DNA of 64,000 nucleotides from Actinomycetales bacterium (GTDB lineage Bacteria > Actinomycetota > Actinomycetes > Actinomycetales > Dermatophilaceae). The stretch spans positions 186,001 to 250,000 of the forward strand of contig JADJTP010000002.1 of NCBI GenBank assembly GCA_016711095.1. The letters are read 5' to 3'. A program made the position numbers and the translations under genes. The notes under the pieces were generated by a model. That model was not told where the DNA came from and did no database searches. It saw only the letters and a list, made by a program, of their open reading frames with translations. Shown here piece by piece: positions 47,284 through 55,756 of the stretch; within the stretch, counting starts at the first letter, position 1; each line of letters starts with the position of its first letter.

Positions 47284-48057
47284 ATGACGACGCACGACAG
47301 CTCCTGGCCCGCGGGGACGCCCTGTTGGGTCGACATCACGGTGAGCGACCTCGCTCGCAGCCAAGCGTTCTATCGCACTGTGCTCGGGTGGGAGTTCACC
47401 GAGAGCGAGCCGGAGGCCTTTGGTGGTTACTGCAATGCCCTCCTCGGCGGCCGGCAAGCAGCGGGCATGTCACCACCGATGGGGGAGGATTCCCCGCACT
47501 TCTGGACGGTCTATCTCGCGACCGACGACGCGGCCGCCAGCGATGCTGCGATCACGCAGGCCGGGGGGCGGCAGATCCTCGCGCCGATGCAGGTCGGCTC
47601 GTTCGGCACGATGGGGATATACGCCGACCCGACCGGCGCTGTCTTCGGGACGTGGGCGTCTGACGAGCACACCGGCTTCGGCGTCGCCGATGAGCCCGGG
47701 GCGGTCACCTGGTGCGAGGGCATGGTCGGTGACTATGAGGTGGGCAAGGCGTTCTACGCCAGCGCCTTCGGCTTCACCTACACCGATATCTCCGACGAGA
47801 ACATGTCGTACGCGATGTTCTCGGTGCCCGCCGGCGAGCGCCCAGCGGGCGGTATCGGTGGAATCACCGACCAGCCGCCCTATTGGTCGGTGACCTTCGA
47901 GGTGGACGGGACCGACGCAGCCGTCCAGCGCGTGCGCGACGCCGGCGGCGCCGTCACCGTGGAGCCCTTCGACTTCGAGTACGGTCGGCTCGCCATCGTG
48001 ACCGGCCCCGATGGCGAGCCCTTCGGCGTCATCACGAGCACCCCGATGCCCGCCTAA
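47284..48057 (+). CDS. Two-domain VOC protein (CFP30B/27-kDa antigen type)
   Basis: Protein of 257 residues made of two glyoxalase-like domains: TPCWVDITVSDLARSQAFY at the N-terminus and GAVTWCEGMVGDYEVGKAFY in the second half, each ending with a D/P-x-G turn (DPTGAVFG, GPDGEPFGV). The layout is that of the mycobacterial 27-kDa antigen CFP30B, related to glyoxalases. Enzyme activity is unknown. AGAGGA precedes ATG 47284, and TAGGGT at 47246-47251 may be a -10. Confidence 0.85.
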   Translation: MTTHDSSWPAGTPCWVDITVSDLARSQAFYRTVLGWEFTESEPEAFGGYCNALLGGRQAAGMSPPMGEDSPHFWTVYLATDDAAASDAAITQAGGRQILAPMQVGSFGTMGIYADPTGAVFGTWASDEHTGFGVADEPGAVTWCEGMVGDYEVGKAFYASAFGFTYTDISDENMSYAMFSVPAGERPAGGIGGITDQPPYWSVTFEVDGTDAAVQRVRDAGGAVTVEPFDFEYGRLAIVTGPDGEPFGVITSTPMPA

Positions 48058-48089
48058 GGTGAGATCCGCCTCGACTCCTGGTCAGGCCT

Positions 48090-48584
48090 TCAGCGGCCGT
48101 CACGACCGCGGGGCAGGCGCGGGCGGGCGCCCGCCGTGGTGAACACGTCGGAACGCCCGTGCTTGTCGGTGTGAATGGCAGTGCCCCGGCCGGCGTGGGC
48201 GACGCTGATCTTGCGCGACTTCGCCTCCTCGGAGACCGGGATTGTGAGCGTGAGCACCCCGTCTGCGTAGTGCGCCTCGATGCGATCCAGGGCGACCCCG
48301 TAGCCGAGGGTGAGCTGGCGGGCGAACGTCCCGGAGGGGCGCTCGTGCGAGAGCCATTGCAGACCCTCGGTCGCCTCATCGCGCCGCTCGGCGCGGATGG
48401 TCAACGTGCGGTCCTCGACGTCGACGTCGACGCTTGCCGGGTCGACTCCCGGCAGGTCAATCTTGGCGACGAAGGTCTGGCCGGATCGGTAGAGGTCCAT
48501 CGGCATCGCATGCGACGCAGGGGCGCGCAGGGCGTCGCCGAAGAGCCGGTCCATCTCACGGAAGGGGTCGTACCGAGTGGGCAT
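48090..48584 (-). CDS. Hsp20/alpha-crystallin small heat-shock protein
   Basis: ATP-independent holdase chaperone of 164 residues. The alpha-crystallin domain runs from about residue 28 (MDLYRSGQTFVAKIDLPGVD) to ~135, with the closing VLTLTIPVSEEAKSRKISV in place of the usual GVL box; the N-terminus YDPFREMDRLFGDAL is typical. GGAGG lies 6 nt before ATG 48584. A CIRCE element 91 bp upstream suggests control by HrcA, encoded 8 kb away in this window. Confidence 0.92.
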   Translation of the reverse strand: MPTRYDPFREMDRLFGDALRAPASHAMPMDLYRSGQTFVAKIDLPGVDPASVDVDVEDRTLTIRAERRDEATEGLQWLSHERPSGTFARQLTLGYGVALDRIEAHYADGVLTLTIPVSEEAKSRKISVAHAGRGTAIHTDKHGRSDVFTTAGARPRLPRGRDGR

Positions 48585-48674
48585 GTCGTCCTCCTGTCAG
48601 GGCGTATTTGTCGCCAGGGCGTGGCGCGGTGTGGCGTGGACGCCGAACGCTGAGGTGAGACGCTGACGCTGACG

Positions 48675-48701
48675 CTGGCACTCGGCATCCATAAGTGCTA
48701 A
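48675..48701. promoter_or_regulatory. CIRCE element upstream of hsp20
   Basis: CTGGCACTC-N9-AAGTGCTAA matches the CIRCE consensus TTAGCACTC-N9-GAGTGCTAA at 15 of 18 arm positions with exact 9-9-9 spacing. It is the predicted HrcA operator for the minus-strand hsp20 gene. Confidence 0.75.
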
Positions 48702-48746
48702 CGGCGACCCTGCGGGCGATTGTTCCCGGTGTTCGTCGTCTCGCGC

Positions 48747-51527
48747 TCATCGCCTGGCCCCGGCGTTGGCGACGGTCACCTCGACCGCCGTGACCTTGTA
48801 TTCGGGGCACTGCGTCGCCCAGTCGGAGTTGTCGGTGGTGACGACGTTGGCGCCAGTCTCGGGATGGTGGAAGGTCGTGTAGACGACCCCCGGCGGCACC
48901 CGCTCGCTCACCTGCGCGAGCAGCCAGGTCGCGCCCACCCGTGAGGCGAGCTCGACCCGGTCTCCGGAGCGGATGCCGCGCAGGTCGGCGTCCGCGGGGT
49001 GGATCTCCAGCAGGTCGGCTGGATGCCAGGTCGTGTTCGGAGTGCGGCGGGTTTGGGCGCCGACGTTGTAGTGGCTGAGGATGCGCCCGGTCGTCAGCAG
49101 CAGCGGGAACCGCCGACTGGTGCGCTCGGTCGTCGGCACGTAGGGCGTCGGCACGAGTCTGCCCCGCCCGCGGACGAACGCGTCCACGTGCATGATCGGC
49201 GTTCCGGTCGAGTCCCGATCGGGAACCGGCCACTGCATCGATCCGAGCGCGTCCAGCCGCGCGAAGGACACCCCGGCGAACGTCGGGGTGGTCGCCGCGA
49301 TCTCGGCCATGATCTCCCGCGGGTGGGCGTAGTCCATCGCAAAGCCCATCGCCGTGGCGATCTCGCAGACCACCTGCCACTCGTCCTTGCCGACGCGGCT
49401 GGGCATAACCGGACGCACCCGATTGATCCGCCGTTCGGCGTTCGTGAACGTGCCGTCCTTCTCCAGGAACGACGAGCCGGGCAGGAAGACGTGGGCGGAG
49501 CGGGACGTCTCGTTGAGGAAGAGGTCGTGCACGACGACGAGATCCATCGCCCGGAGCGCCGCGACGACGTGGGTCGTGTTGGGGTCGCTCTGGGCGATGT
49601 CCTCGCCCTGGACGTACAGACCCCGGAAACTGCCGCCGAGCGCGGCATCGAGCATGTTGGGGATGCGCAGGCCCGGCTCGGGCTGGATCGGCACCCCCCA
49701 CAGGTGCTCGTAGATCGCCCGGACCTCAGGGCGCGAGACGTGCCGATAGCCCGGCAACTCGTGCGGGAAGGATCCCATGTCGCACGAACCCTGGACGTTG
49801 TTCTGTCCGCGCAATGGGTTGACCCCCACCCCGGGCCGCCCGATCATGCCGGTGATCATCGCCAAGTTGGCCATCCCCATGACCATCGTCGAACCCTGGC
49901 TGTGTTCGGTCACCCCGAGCCCGTAGTAGATCGCCGAGCGAGGCCCCGCGGCAAACAGTCGGGCGGCGGCGCGCAGGTCGGCAGCCGGTATGCCGGTCAC
50001 CGCACCGGTCGCCTCTGGAGAGTGTTCCTCGCCCGCGATGAACTCCAGGTATGCCGCCACATCCTGGCACCGTGCGTCGAGGAAGGTGAGGTCGGCCAGA
50101 CCCTCGGTGACGACGACGTGGGCCACCGCGTTGACGAAAGCGACGTTGGTGCCCGGCCGGACCGGCAGGTGATGGACGGCCTCGACGTGTGGGGATCGGA
50201 CCAGGTCGATCCGGCGAGGATCGGCGACGATGAGCTGCGCCCCGGCGCGCAGGCGTCGTTTGAGCCGGGAGGCGAAGACCGGGTGGGCGTCGGTGGGGTT
50301 GGCACCGATGAGCAGGACGACGTCGGCGTCGTCGACCGACGCGAAGTCCTGGGTGCCGGCCGACGTGCCGAAGGTCTGCCCGAGTCCATACCCGGTCGGG
50401 GAGTGACAGACCCGGGCACACGTGTCGATGTTGTTGTTGCCGAAGGCGGCCCGGACCATCTTCTGGACGACGTAGACCTCCTCATTGGTGCACCGTGAGG
50501 AGGAGATGCCGCCGATGGCGCCTGGCCCGTATGCCGTCTGCAGGGTTCGGAAGCCGTCGGCCACCCTGGCGATGGCGTGTTCCCAGGAGACGGCCCGCCA
50601 GTCGTCGTCGATCGTGTCGCGCACCATCGGCGCCATGACCCGGTCCGGGTGGTCGGCATACCCGATCGCGAAGCGGCCCTTGACGCACGAGTGGCCCTCG
50701 TTGGCGCGCCCGGCTCGTGACGGGACCATCCGCACAACCCGCGTGTCGGCGCCCTCGCCCTGCACCTCAGCCCGGAACGAACAACCGACCCCGCAATAGG
50801 CGCAGGTCGTGTCGACGGCACGGGTCGGCATCCCGAGCTCGACGAGGGACGTCTCCTGCAGGGCTGAGGTCGGGCAGGCCTGGACGCAGGCGCCGCACGA
50901 CACGCACTCCGAGGAGAGGAAGTCGGTGCCGCCGGCGCTCACCATCGACTGCGGGCCGCGGCCCGCGATGGTCAGCGCGAAGGTCCCCTGGACTTCGGCG
51001 CACGCTCGGACGCACCGCGAGCACAGGATGCACGCTGCCGGGTCGAAGACGAAGTAGGGGTTGGATTCGTCCGGCGCCTCGGCGGATGGCGCGGGCTGCG
51101 CTGGGCGGTAACGGCTCTCGGTGACGCCCAGGGCGCGTGCCAGGGCACCCAGCTCGCACGAACCCCTCGCGCAGCCGGCGCAATCGATGGGATGCTCGGA
51201 GAGATAGAGCTCCATCACCCCGCTGCGCACGGCGGCGAGAGTCTCGGTGGCGGTGTGAACCGTCATGCCGTCGACGCACGGGGTCGTGCACGACGCGGGG
51301 GTGCCGGGGAGGCCGTCGATCTCTACCAGGCACAGCCGGCAGGACCCGAACGCGGCAAGGGAGTCGGTGGCGCAGAGCCGAGGGATATCCACCCCGGCGA
51401 GTGCGGCAGCGCGCAGGACCGATGTGCCGGGCGGAACGGCGATTGCCGCGCCGTCGATGGCCACGGTCGCGGTCGGATCACCAGCTACGGCGGGGGTGCC
51501 GAAGTCACGCTCGGGCTCGAAACTCAT
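48747..51527 (-). CDS. fdsA: NAD-dependent formate dehydrogenase, catalytic alpha subunit
   Basis: Molybdopterin (bis-MGD) formate dehydrogenase of 926 residues, oxidising formate to CO2. In order: 2Fe-2S domain (GSCRLCLVEIDG), a His-Cys cluster (HPIDCAGCARGSCELG), two ferredoxin 4Fe-4S clusters (CILCSRCVRAC, CVSCGACVQACP), then the MGD domain with its own cluster TTCAYCGVGCSF. The active-site residue is Cys (TGT) in ARVCHSPTGYG, not selenocysteine. The Fds-type role follows from coupling to fdsB (ATGA overlap) and fdsG. The frame upstream of ATG 51527 is a shadow. Confidence 0.9.
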   Translation of the reverse strand: MSFEPERDFGTPAVAGDPTATVAIDGAAIAVPPGTSVLRAAALAGVDIPRLCATDSLAAFGSCRLCLVEIDGLPGTPASCTTPCVDGMTVHTATETLAAVRSGVMELYLSEHPIDCAGCARGSCELGALARALGVTESRYRPAQPAPSAEAPDESNPYFVFDPAACILCSRCVRACAEVQGTFALTIAGRGPQSMVSAGGTDFLSSECVSCGACVQACPTSALQETSLVELGMPTRAVDTTCAYCGVGCSFRAEVQGEGADTRVVRMVPSRAGRANEGHSCVKGRFAIGYADHPDRVMAPMVRDTIDDDWRAVSWEHAIARVADGFRTLQTAYGPGAIGGISSSRCTNEEVYVVQKMVRAAFGNNNIDTCARVCHSPTGYGLGQTFGTSAGTQDFASVDDADVVLLIGANPTDAHPVFASRLKRRLRAGAQLIVADPRRIDLVRSPHVEAVHHLPVRPGTNVAFVNAVAHVVVTEGLADLTFLDARCQDVAAYLEFIAGEEHSPEATGAVTGIPAADLRAAARLFAAGPRSAIYYGLGVTEHSQGSTMVMGMANLAMITGMIGRPGVGVNPLRGQNNVQGSCDMGSFPHELPGYRHVSRPEVRAIYEHLWGVPIQPEPGLRIPNMLDAALGGSFRGLYVQGEDIAQSDPNTTHVVAALRAMDLVVVHDLFLNETSRSAHVFLPGSSFLEKDGTFTNAERRINRVRPVMPSRVGKDEWQVVCEIATAMGFAMDYAHPREIMAEIAATTPTFAGVSFARLDALGSMQWPVPDRDSTGTPIMHVDAFVRGRGRLVPTPYVPTTERTSRRFPLLLTTGRILSHYNVGAQTRRTPNTTWHPADLLEIHPADADLRGIRSGDRVELASRVGATWLLAQVSERVPPGVVYTTFHHPETGANVVTTDNSDWATQCPEYKVTAVEVTVANAGARR

Positions 51528-53180
51528 CGGCGTGCCCGGTCGTGGTCCGCCTGATGAGCCTGGGGTGCGGAGTCGCCAGGGTCTGCGTGCGGCGGGCGAC
51601 GGAAGTCTTCGGGGAACCAGCGCAGCGCCGTGCGCACCGGCAGCGGAGTGAGTCCGCCCATGGCACAGAGCGAGCCGCGCTCCATCGTCGTGCACAGGTC
51701 CTGCAACAGCAGAAGGTCCGCATCGCGGGCCGAGTCGGTGAAGCGATCGCCAGCCAGCACACGGTCGAGGATCTCGACCCCCCGCCGCGAGCCGATACGG
51801 CAGGGGGTGCACTTGCCGCAGGACTCCTTGGCGCAGAACTCCATCGCGAAGCGGGCCATCCGCGCGAGGTCGACGGTGTCGTCGTGTACCACCACCCCGC
51901 CGTGCCCGAGCATTGCCCCAGCTGCGGCGAGCGCCTCATAGTCCAGCGGCACGTCGAGCCGGTCGGCGGGCAGGTATCCCCCCAACGGACCCCCGATCTG
52001 CACTGCCCGCACCGGCCGTCCCGAGCGGGTGCCCCCGCCGAAGTCCTCGACGAGCTCGCGCAGAGTCATCCCGAAGCCGACCTCGACCAACCCTCCCCGC
52101 AGCACGTTCCCGCCGAGTTGGAAGACCTGGGTTCCTCGGGAGCGGCCGGTGCCGTGCGCGGCATACGCGGCGGGGCCGTCAGCGAGGATGGCCGGGACGC
52201 TGGCCAGGGTGAGGACGTTGTTGACGACGGTCGGCCGGTCAAACAGGCCCCGCACGGCGGGCAGGGGGGGGCTTGGCGCGGACCTCCCCGCGTCGGCCCT
52301 CGAGGCTGGACAACAGCGAGGTTTCTTCGCCGCAGATATAGGCGCCGGCGCCGACGCGGACCTCGAGGTGAAACGGCCGGCCGCGGCCGAAGGCAGCGGG
52401 TCCGAGCCTGCCGGCGGCAGTTGTCGCGTCGACGGCCCGGTGCAGGGCGGCGACTGCGTGCGGGTATTCCGAGCGCACATAGACGAATCCCTCGGCTGCG
52501 CCCACGGCATAGCCGGCGATGAGCATGCCCTCGATCAGGGCGAAGGGGTCACCTTCCATCACCATCCGGTCGGCGAAGGTGCCCGAGTCGCCTTCGTCGG
52601 CGTTGGCGACGATGAAACGCACATCCGCGTCGGTCGCCGCCACGGTCCGCCACTTGATCCCGGTCGGGAAGCCGGCGCCGCCGCGCCCGCGCAATCCCGA
52701 CGCGACGACCTGCTCGACGACCTCGGCCGGGCTCATGGCGCACGCCCGCTCCAGGCCACGCCAGCCGTCGTGCGCGGCGTAGTCGCCCTCCGACGCGGGG
52801 TCCACGATGCCGAGGCGAGCGGTGGTGACCCGGCTCTGACGGGTCAGCCACGGGTGGTCTGCCAGCACACCGAGGCGGACGTATGCCGCCGGCTCCGGGA
52901 CCTCGTCGACGCCGGCGTGGGTAACGGCCTCGTCGCCCGCGCGACCGGCGGGCGGACCGCTGAGTTCCTGGAGCATCGTCGGCACGTCCTCCGGCCGGAC
53001 CCTCCCGACGCCGATCCGGCCTCCGGGCGTGTCGATCTCGACGAGGGGCTCGAGCCACAGCATGCCGCGCGAGCCCGTTCGCACGACGTCGACGCCGGGC
53101 GCGGCTGTGAAGGCGGCTGCGACCTCGTCGGCGCCGACCGACACCGCTGCCGCGTCACGCGGCACCCAGACCCTGGTCAC
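51524..53180 (-). pseudogene. fdsB: Formate dehydrogenase beta (NADH-binding) subunit, frameshifted
   Basis: FMN/NADH subunit of the soluble formate dehydrogenase, NuoF-like with an N-terminal thioredoxin-like domain. It is split in two frames: 53180 to about 52264 (FMN/NAD parts ATDADVRFIVANADEGDSGT, GAGAYICGEETSLLSSLEGR) and about 52271 to 51524 (LFDRPTVVNNVLTLASVP, 4Fe-4S site ESCGKCTPCRIGS). The break lies in a run of eight G (52264-52271); seven would restore AKPPLPAVRGLF and a ~551-residue protein. A sequencing error, a real mutation, or +1 slippage on the CCC-rich mRNA are all possible. GTG 53180 overlaps the fdsG stop. Confidence 0.85.
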
Positions 53181-53629
53181 CGGACCCATCCTGCGCATTC
53201 CCGCTCAAGCCACGCCAGGTCGGCGAGCCCACGCAGGCGGCCGTCGACGGTGGCTGACGGCCCGAGGGCGCAGTTGCCCAGACAGAAGACTTCGGTCACC
53301 TCGACGTCGTCGCGCGCGGCGAATACCGTCGCTGCCTCGGTGTGCAGGGCCTGGCCGCCGACCGCTTGGCAGGCCTCGCCGCGGCATACGGCGATGGTGT
53401 GTGGCGGCGGGGGTGTCGTGCGTAGGTCCGCGTAGAAGCTCACGACCCCGTGGACGTCGGCGATCGACAGGTTGAGTGCATCGGCGATCGTCATGATGTC
53501 CCCGCGCTCGATGCACCCGAACTCGTGCTGGACCGCGTGCAGGATCGGCAGCAACGGACCGCGCGCTGCGGCATACCGGTCCGCGAGCACCCGGACGGCG
53601 TCGGCGCGGCTGCTCTGCGGCGACTGCAC
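53177..53629 (-). CDS. fdsG: Formate dehydrogenase gamma subunit (NuoE-like)
   Basis: 2Fe-2S thioredoxin-fold subunit of 150 residues that links the NADH module; NuoE family. Cluster ligands are CRGEACQ and FCLGNCALGP, and the helical N-terminal part has LLPILHAVQHEFGCI. GTG 53629 follows GAGGAGG; the frame further upstream is low-complexity and reaches into hemW. First gene of fdsGBA. The small fdsD subunit and the FdhD-type sulfurase usually found with fds genes are not in the window. Confidence 0.88.
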   Translation of the reverse strand: MQSPQSSRADAVRVLADRYAAARGPLLPILHAVQHEFGCIERGDIMTIADALNLSIADVHGVVSFYADLRTTPPPPHTIAVCRGEACQAVGGQALHTEAATVFAARDDVEVTEVFCLGNCALGPSATVDGRLRGLADLAWLERECAGWVR

Positions 53630-53713
53630 GGGGGCCTCCTCGCCTCGTTCGGATGCTGCGCAGTCTAGGAAGCCGGGGCGTCGGACGACAGCCCCCGGTC
53701 CCAGCCGCCCGGG

Positions 53714-53757
53714 TCCTGCGAGGATCCTGCGAGGATCCTGCGAGGATCCTGCGAGGA
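53714..53757. repeat. Four tandem 11-bp repeats between fdsG and hemW
   Basis: TCCTGCGAGGA occurs four times head to tail. Each unit is itself an imperfect palindrome (TCCT-GCG-AGGA). The array fills the divergent intergenic region 85 bp upstream of fdsG and ends 8 bp before the hemW start, so it may be an operator array. Confidence 0.9.
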
Positions 53758-53765
53758 TCAGGCCT

Positions 53766-55001
53766 ATGCCGTCCGAACTGCCCGATGGCGATCCGGCGCC
53801 CCCGTCGGGTCGCCTTCCCGAGTCCGCGCTGGCCGGGCTGGGCACGCGACCGTTCGGTGTCTACCTGCACGTGCCGTTCTGCCGGGTTCGCTGCGGCTAC
53901 TGCGACTTCAACACCTACGCCCTGCCCGAGCTGGGGGAGGGCTCGGCCGGGCAGGTCGGGGGTTTCGTCGATGAACTGCTGCGTGAGCTCGACCTCGCGG
54001 CCGGTGTCCTCTCACAGGGTCCGCACCACCCACCACCAGTGCACACGGTCTTCATCGGCGGCGGCACGCCGACCTTGCTCCCGGCGGCCGACCTCGTGAG
54101 GCTCGTGGCCGGCATACGCCGGCGGTGGGGGCTGGCTGAGGGCGCGGAGGTGACCACGGAGGCCAACCCCGACACCGTCACGGCAGCGGGCATGACGGCA
54201 TTGGCCGAAGGCGGAGTCACGCGGGTCAGCCTCGGGATGCAGTCAGCGGTGCCGCACGTCTTGGACACACTGGAACGCACCCACGATCCGGCCGCCGTCG
54301 CTCGGGCGGTCGCGGCGGCGCGCGGAGCCGGGCTGCAGGTGAGTCTCGACCTCATCTACGGCACGCCGGGGGAGTCGCTCGAGGATTGGCGGCGCTCGCT
54401 CGACACGGCCTTGGCCCTGGAGGTCGACCACGTGTCGGCCTACGCTCTCGTCGTCGAAGCAGGCACCCGGCTGGCCGCACAGGTGCGCCGCGGGCAGGTC
54501 GCCGCACCCGACGACGACGACGAGGCTGCGAAATATGAACTCGCCGACGCCATCCTGACCGCTGCTGGTCTGCAGTGGTATGAGGTGAGCAACTGGGCCC
54601 GCACACCCCATGACCGCTGCCGCCACAACGTCGGCTACTGGCAGGGCGCAGACTGGTGGGGCGCCGGCCCGGGTGCGCACAGCCACGTCGGTGGCGTGCG
54701 CTGGTGGAACGTCAAACACCCCACCGCGTATGCCGCGCGGCTCGCCGCCGGTCACAGTCCCGCGGCGGCCCGCGAGGTGCTCACCGACGACCAACGGCGC
54801 GACGAACGGGTGTTGCTCGGCGTGCGGCTGGTCGATGGCCTGCCCCTGGACACCGGGCCCCTCGCCGGTACCGGTCAGGTGGCTGGACTCATCGCCGACG
54901 GCCTCGTTGACGGACCGGCTGCGATCGGCGAGCGTCAGCTCCGGCTCACGCTGCGCGGTCGCCTGCTGGCCGACACCGTGGTGCGCCGACTGCTCGGGTG
55001 A
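53766..55001 (+). CDS. hemW: HemW-type radical SAM protein (coproporphyrinogen oxidase-like)
   Basis: Radical-SAM protein of 411 residues. The SAM cluster is CRVRCGYC (C-x3-C-x2-C) in YLHVPFCRVRCGYCDFNTYA; further family parts are FIGGGTPTLL, SLGMQSAVPHVLDTLERTHD and DLIYGTPGES. HemW inserts or chaperones haem; older annotation calls it HemN, but the extra Cys of true HemN is absent. ATG 53766 follows the last AGGA of the repeat array. Upstream frame is a shadow of fdsG. Confidence 0.92.
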   Translation: MPSELPDGDPAPPSGRLPESALAGLGTRPFGVYLHVPFCRVRCGYCDFNTYALPELGEGSAGQVGGFVDELLRELDLAAGVLSQGPHHPPPVHTVFIGGGTPTLLPAADLVRLVAGIRRRWGLAEGAEVTTEANPDTVTAAGMTALAEGGVTRVSLGMQSAVPHVLDTLERTHDPAAVARAVAAARGAGLQVSLDLIYGTPGESLEDWRRSLDTALALEVDHVSAYALVVEAGTRLAAQVRRGQVAAPDDDDEAAKYELADAILTAAGLQWYEVSNWARTPHDRCRHNVGYWQGADWWGAGPGAHSHVGGVRWWNVKHPTAYAARLAAGHSPAAAREVLTDDQRRDERVLLGVRLVDGLPLDTGPLAGTGQVAGLIADGLVDGPAAIGERQLRLTLRGRLLADTVVRRLLG

Positions 55002-55053
55002 GCAGGCGGCGCACACAGTCGATTCGGTCAGCCCCCAGCCGGTCTGCAACCGA

Positions 55054-55137
55054 CCCCCCCCCGGCTATTCGGAGGTTACGACCCTGTTCGGAGGGTGCGT
55101 TCCCCCGATCAGGAACGGAACCTCCGAATAGGGGGGG
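55054..55137. terminator. Long hairpin between hemW and the DUF4870 gene
   Basis: CTATTCGGAGGTT (55065-55077) and its exact complement (55119-55131), extended by a C-run and a G-run, enclose a ~41-nt loop that repeats TTCGGAGG. It separates convergent genes and probably terminates both. Confidence 0.65.
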
Positions 55138-55145
55138 CAGAGCCG

Positions 55146-55700
55146 CTACTTCACCAGGCGCAGCGAGAACGGGTAGGTGTAGTTCTCGCCCTTGTTGGCG
55201 GCCAGGCCGGCCATGATCGCCAACACCAGCCCGGCGACCCACACGAAGAAGGTGAGCGGGATGGGCAGGATGAACGTGAGGATGAACGTCGCGATGTAGC
55301 CGACGATCAAGGTGATCTGGAAGTTGAGCGCCTCGACGGAGTGGGCCCGGGTGAACGCGTCCCGAGGTCCGAAGACCAGCATGACGATCAGCGGTCCGAG
55401 GAAACCGAGGATGATGCCGCCGATGTGAGCGAGCATTCCCCACTGCTTGGCCTCAGACGCGGACAGGGGCTGCCCCCCGGATGCGGGGGCGGCATACCCC
55501 TGTGGTGCGTACCCTTGCGGCGCATAGCCTTGCGGAGGCGGGGCCGGCGGCTGGTAGGCCTGTGGGGGCTGGGCCGGCGGCTGATACGCGGGCGGCGGCG
55601 GGGCTGCCGAAGGCACGGGAGCAGCCGGCGGCGGTGGTGGGGGCGGCGGAGGCGTCGTGTCGCGCGGCGCCGTCGGATCGTTGAACGGTTGGTCGGACAT
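55146..55700 (-). CDS. DUF4870 membrane protein with proline-rich N-terminus
   Basis: Membrane protein of 184 residues, function unknown. The first ~75 residues are Pro-rich and include three tandem GYAPQ-type repeats. The DUF4870 domain follows: QWGMLAHIGGIILGFLGPLI, then the amphipathic AHSVEALNFQITLIVGYI and two further membrane segments. Such proteins are common single genes in actinobacteria. The ribosome site AAGGTTCTCC precedes ATG 55700. Confidence 0.87.
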   Translation of the reverse strand: MSDQPFNDPTAPRDTTPPPPPPPPPAAPVPSAAPPPPAYQPPAQPPQAYQPPAPPPQGYAPQGYAPQGYAAPASGGQPLSASEAKQWGMLAHIGGIILGFLGPLIVMLVFGPRDAFTRAHSVEALNFQITLIVGYIATFILTFILPIPLTFFVWVAGLVLAIMAGLAANKGENYTYPFSLRLVK

Positions 55701-55756
55701 GGGGAGAACCTTCCGGTGAGGTCACTGTGCTGGACGACAGTGACAGTGGGCCGGCG

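Noticed and set aside
50372..50440. Selenocysteine codon in formate dehydrogenase
   Set aside because: The active-site codon is TGT (Cys), and the frame has no internal TGA.
53714..53757. Tandem repeats as a CRISPR array
   Set aside because: Units are 11 bp with no spacers and no cas genes nearby.
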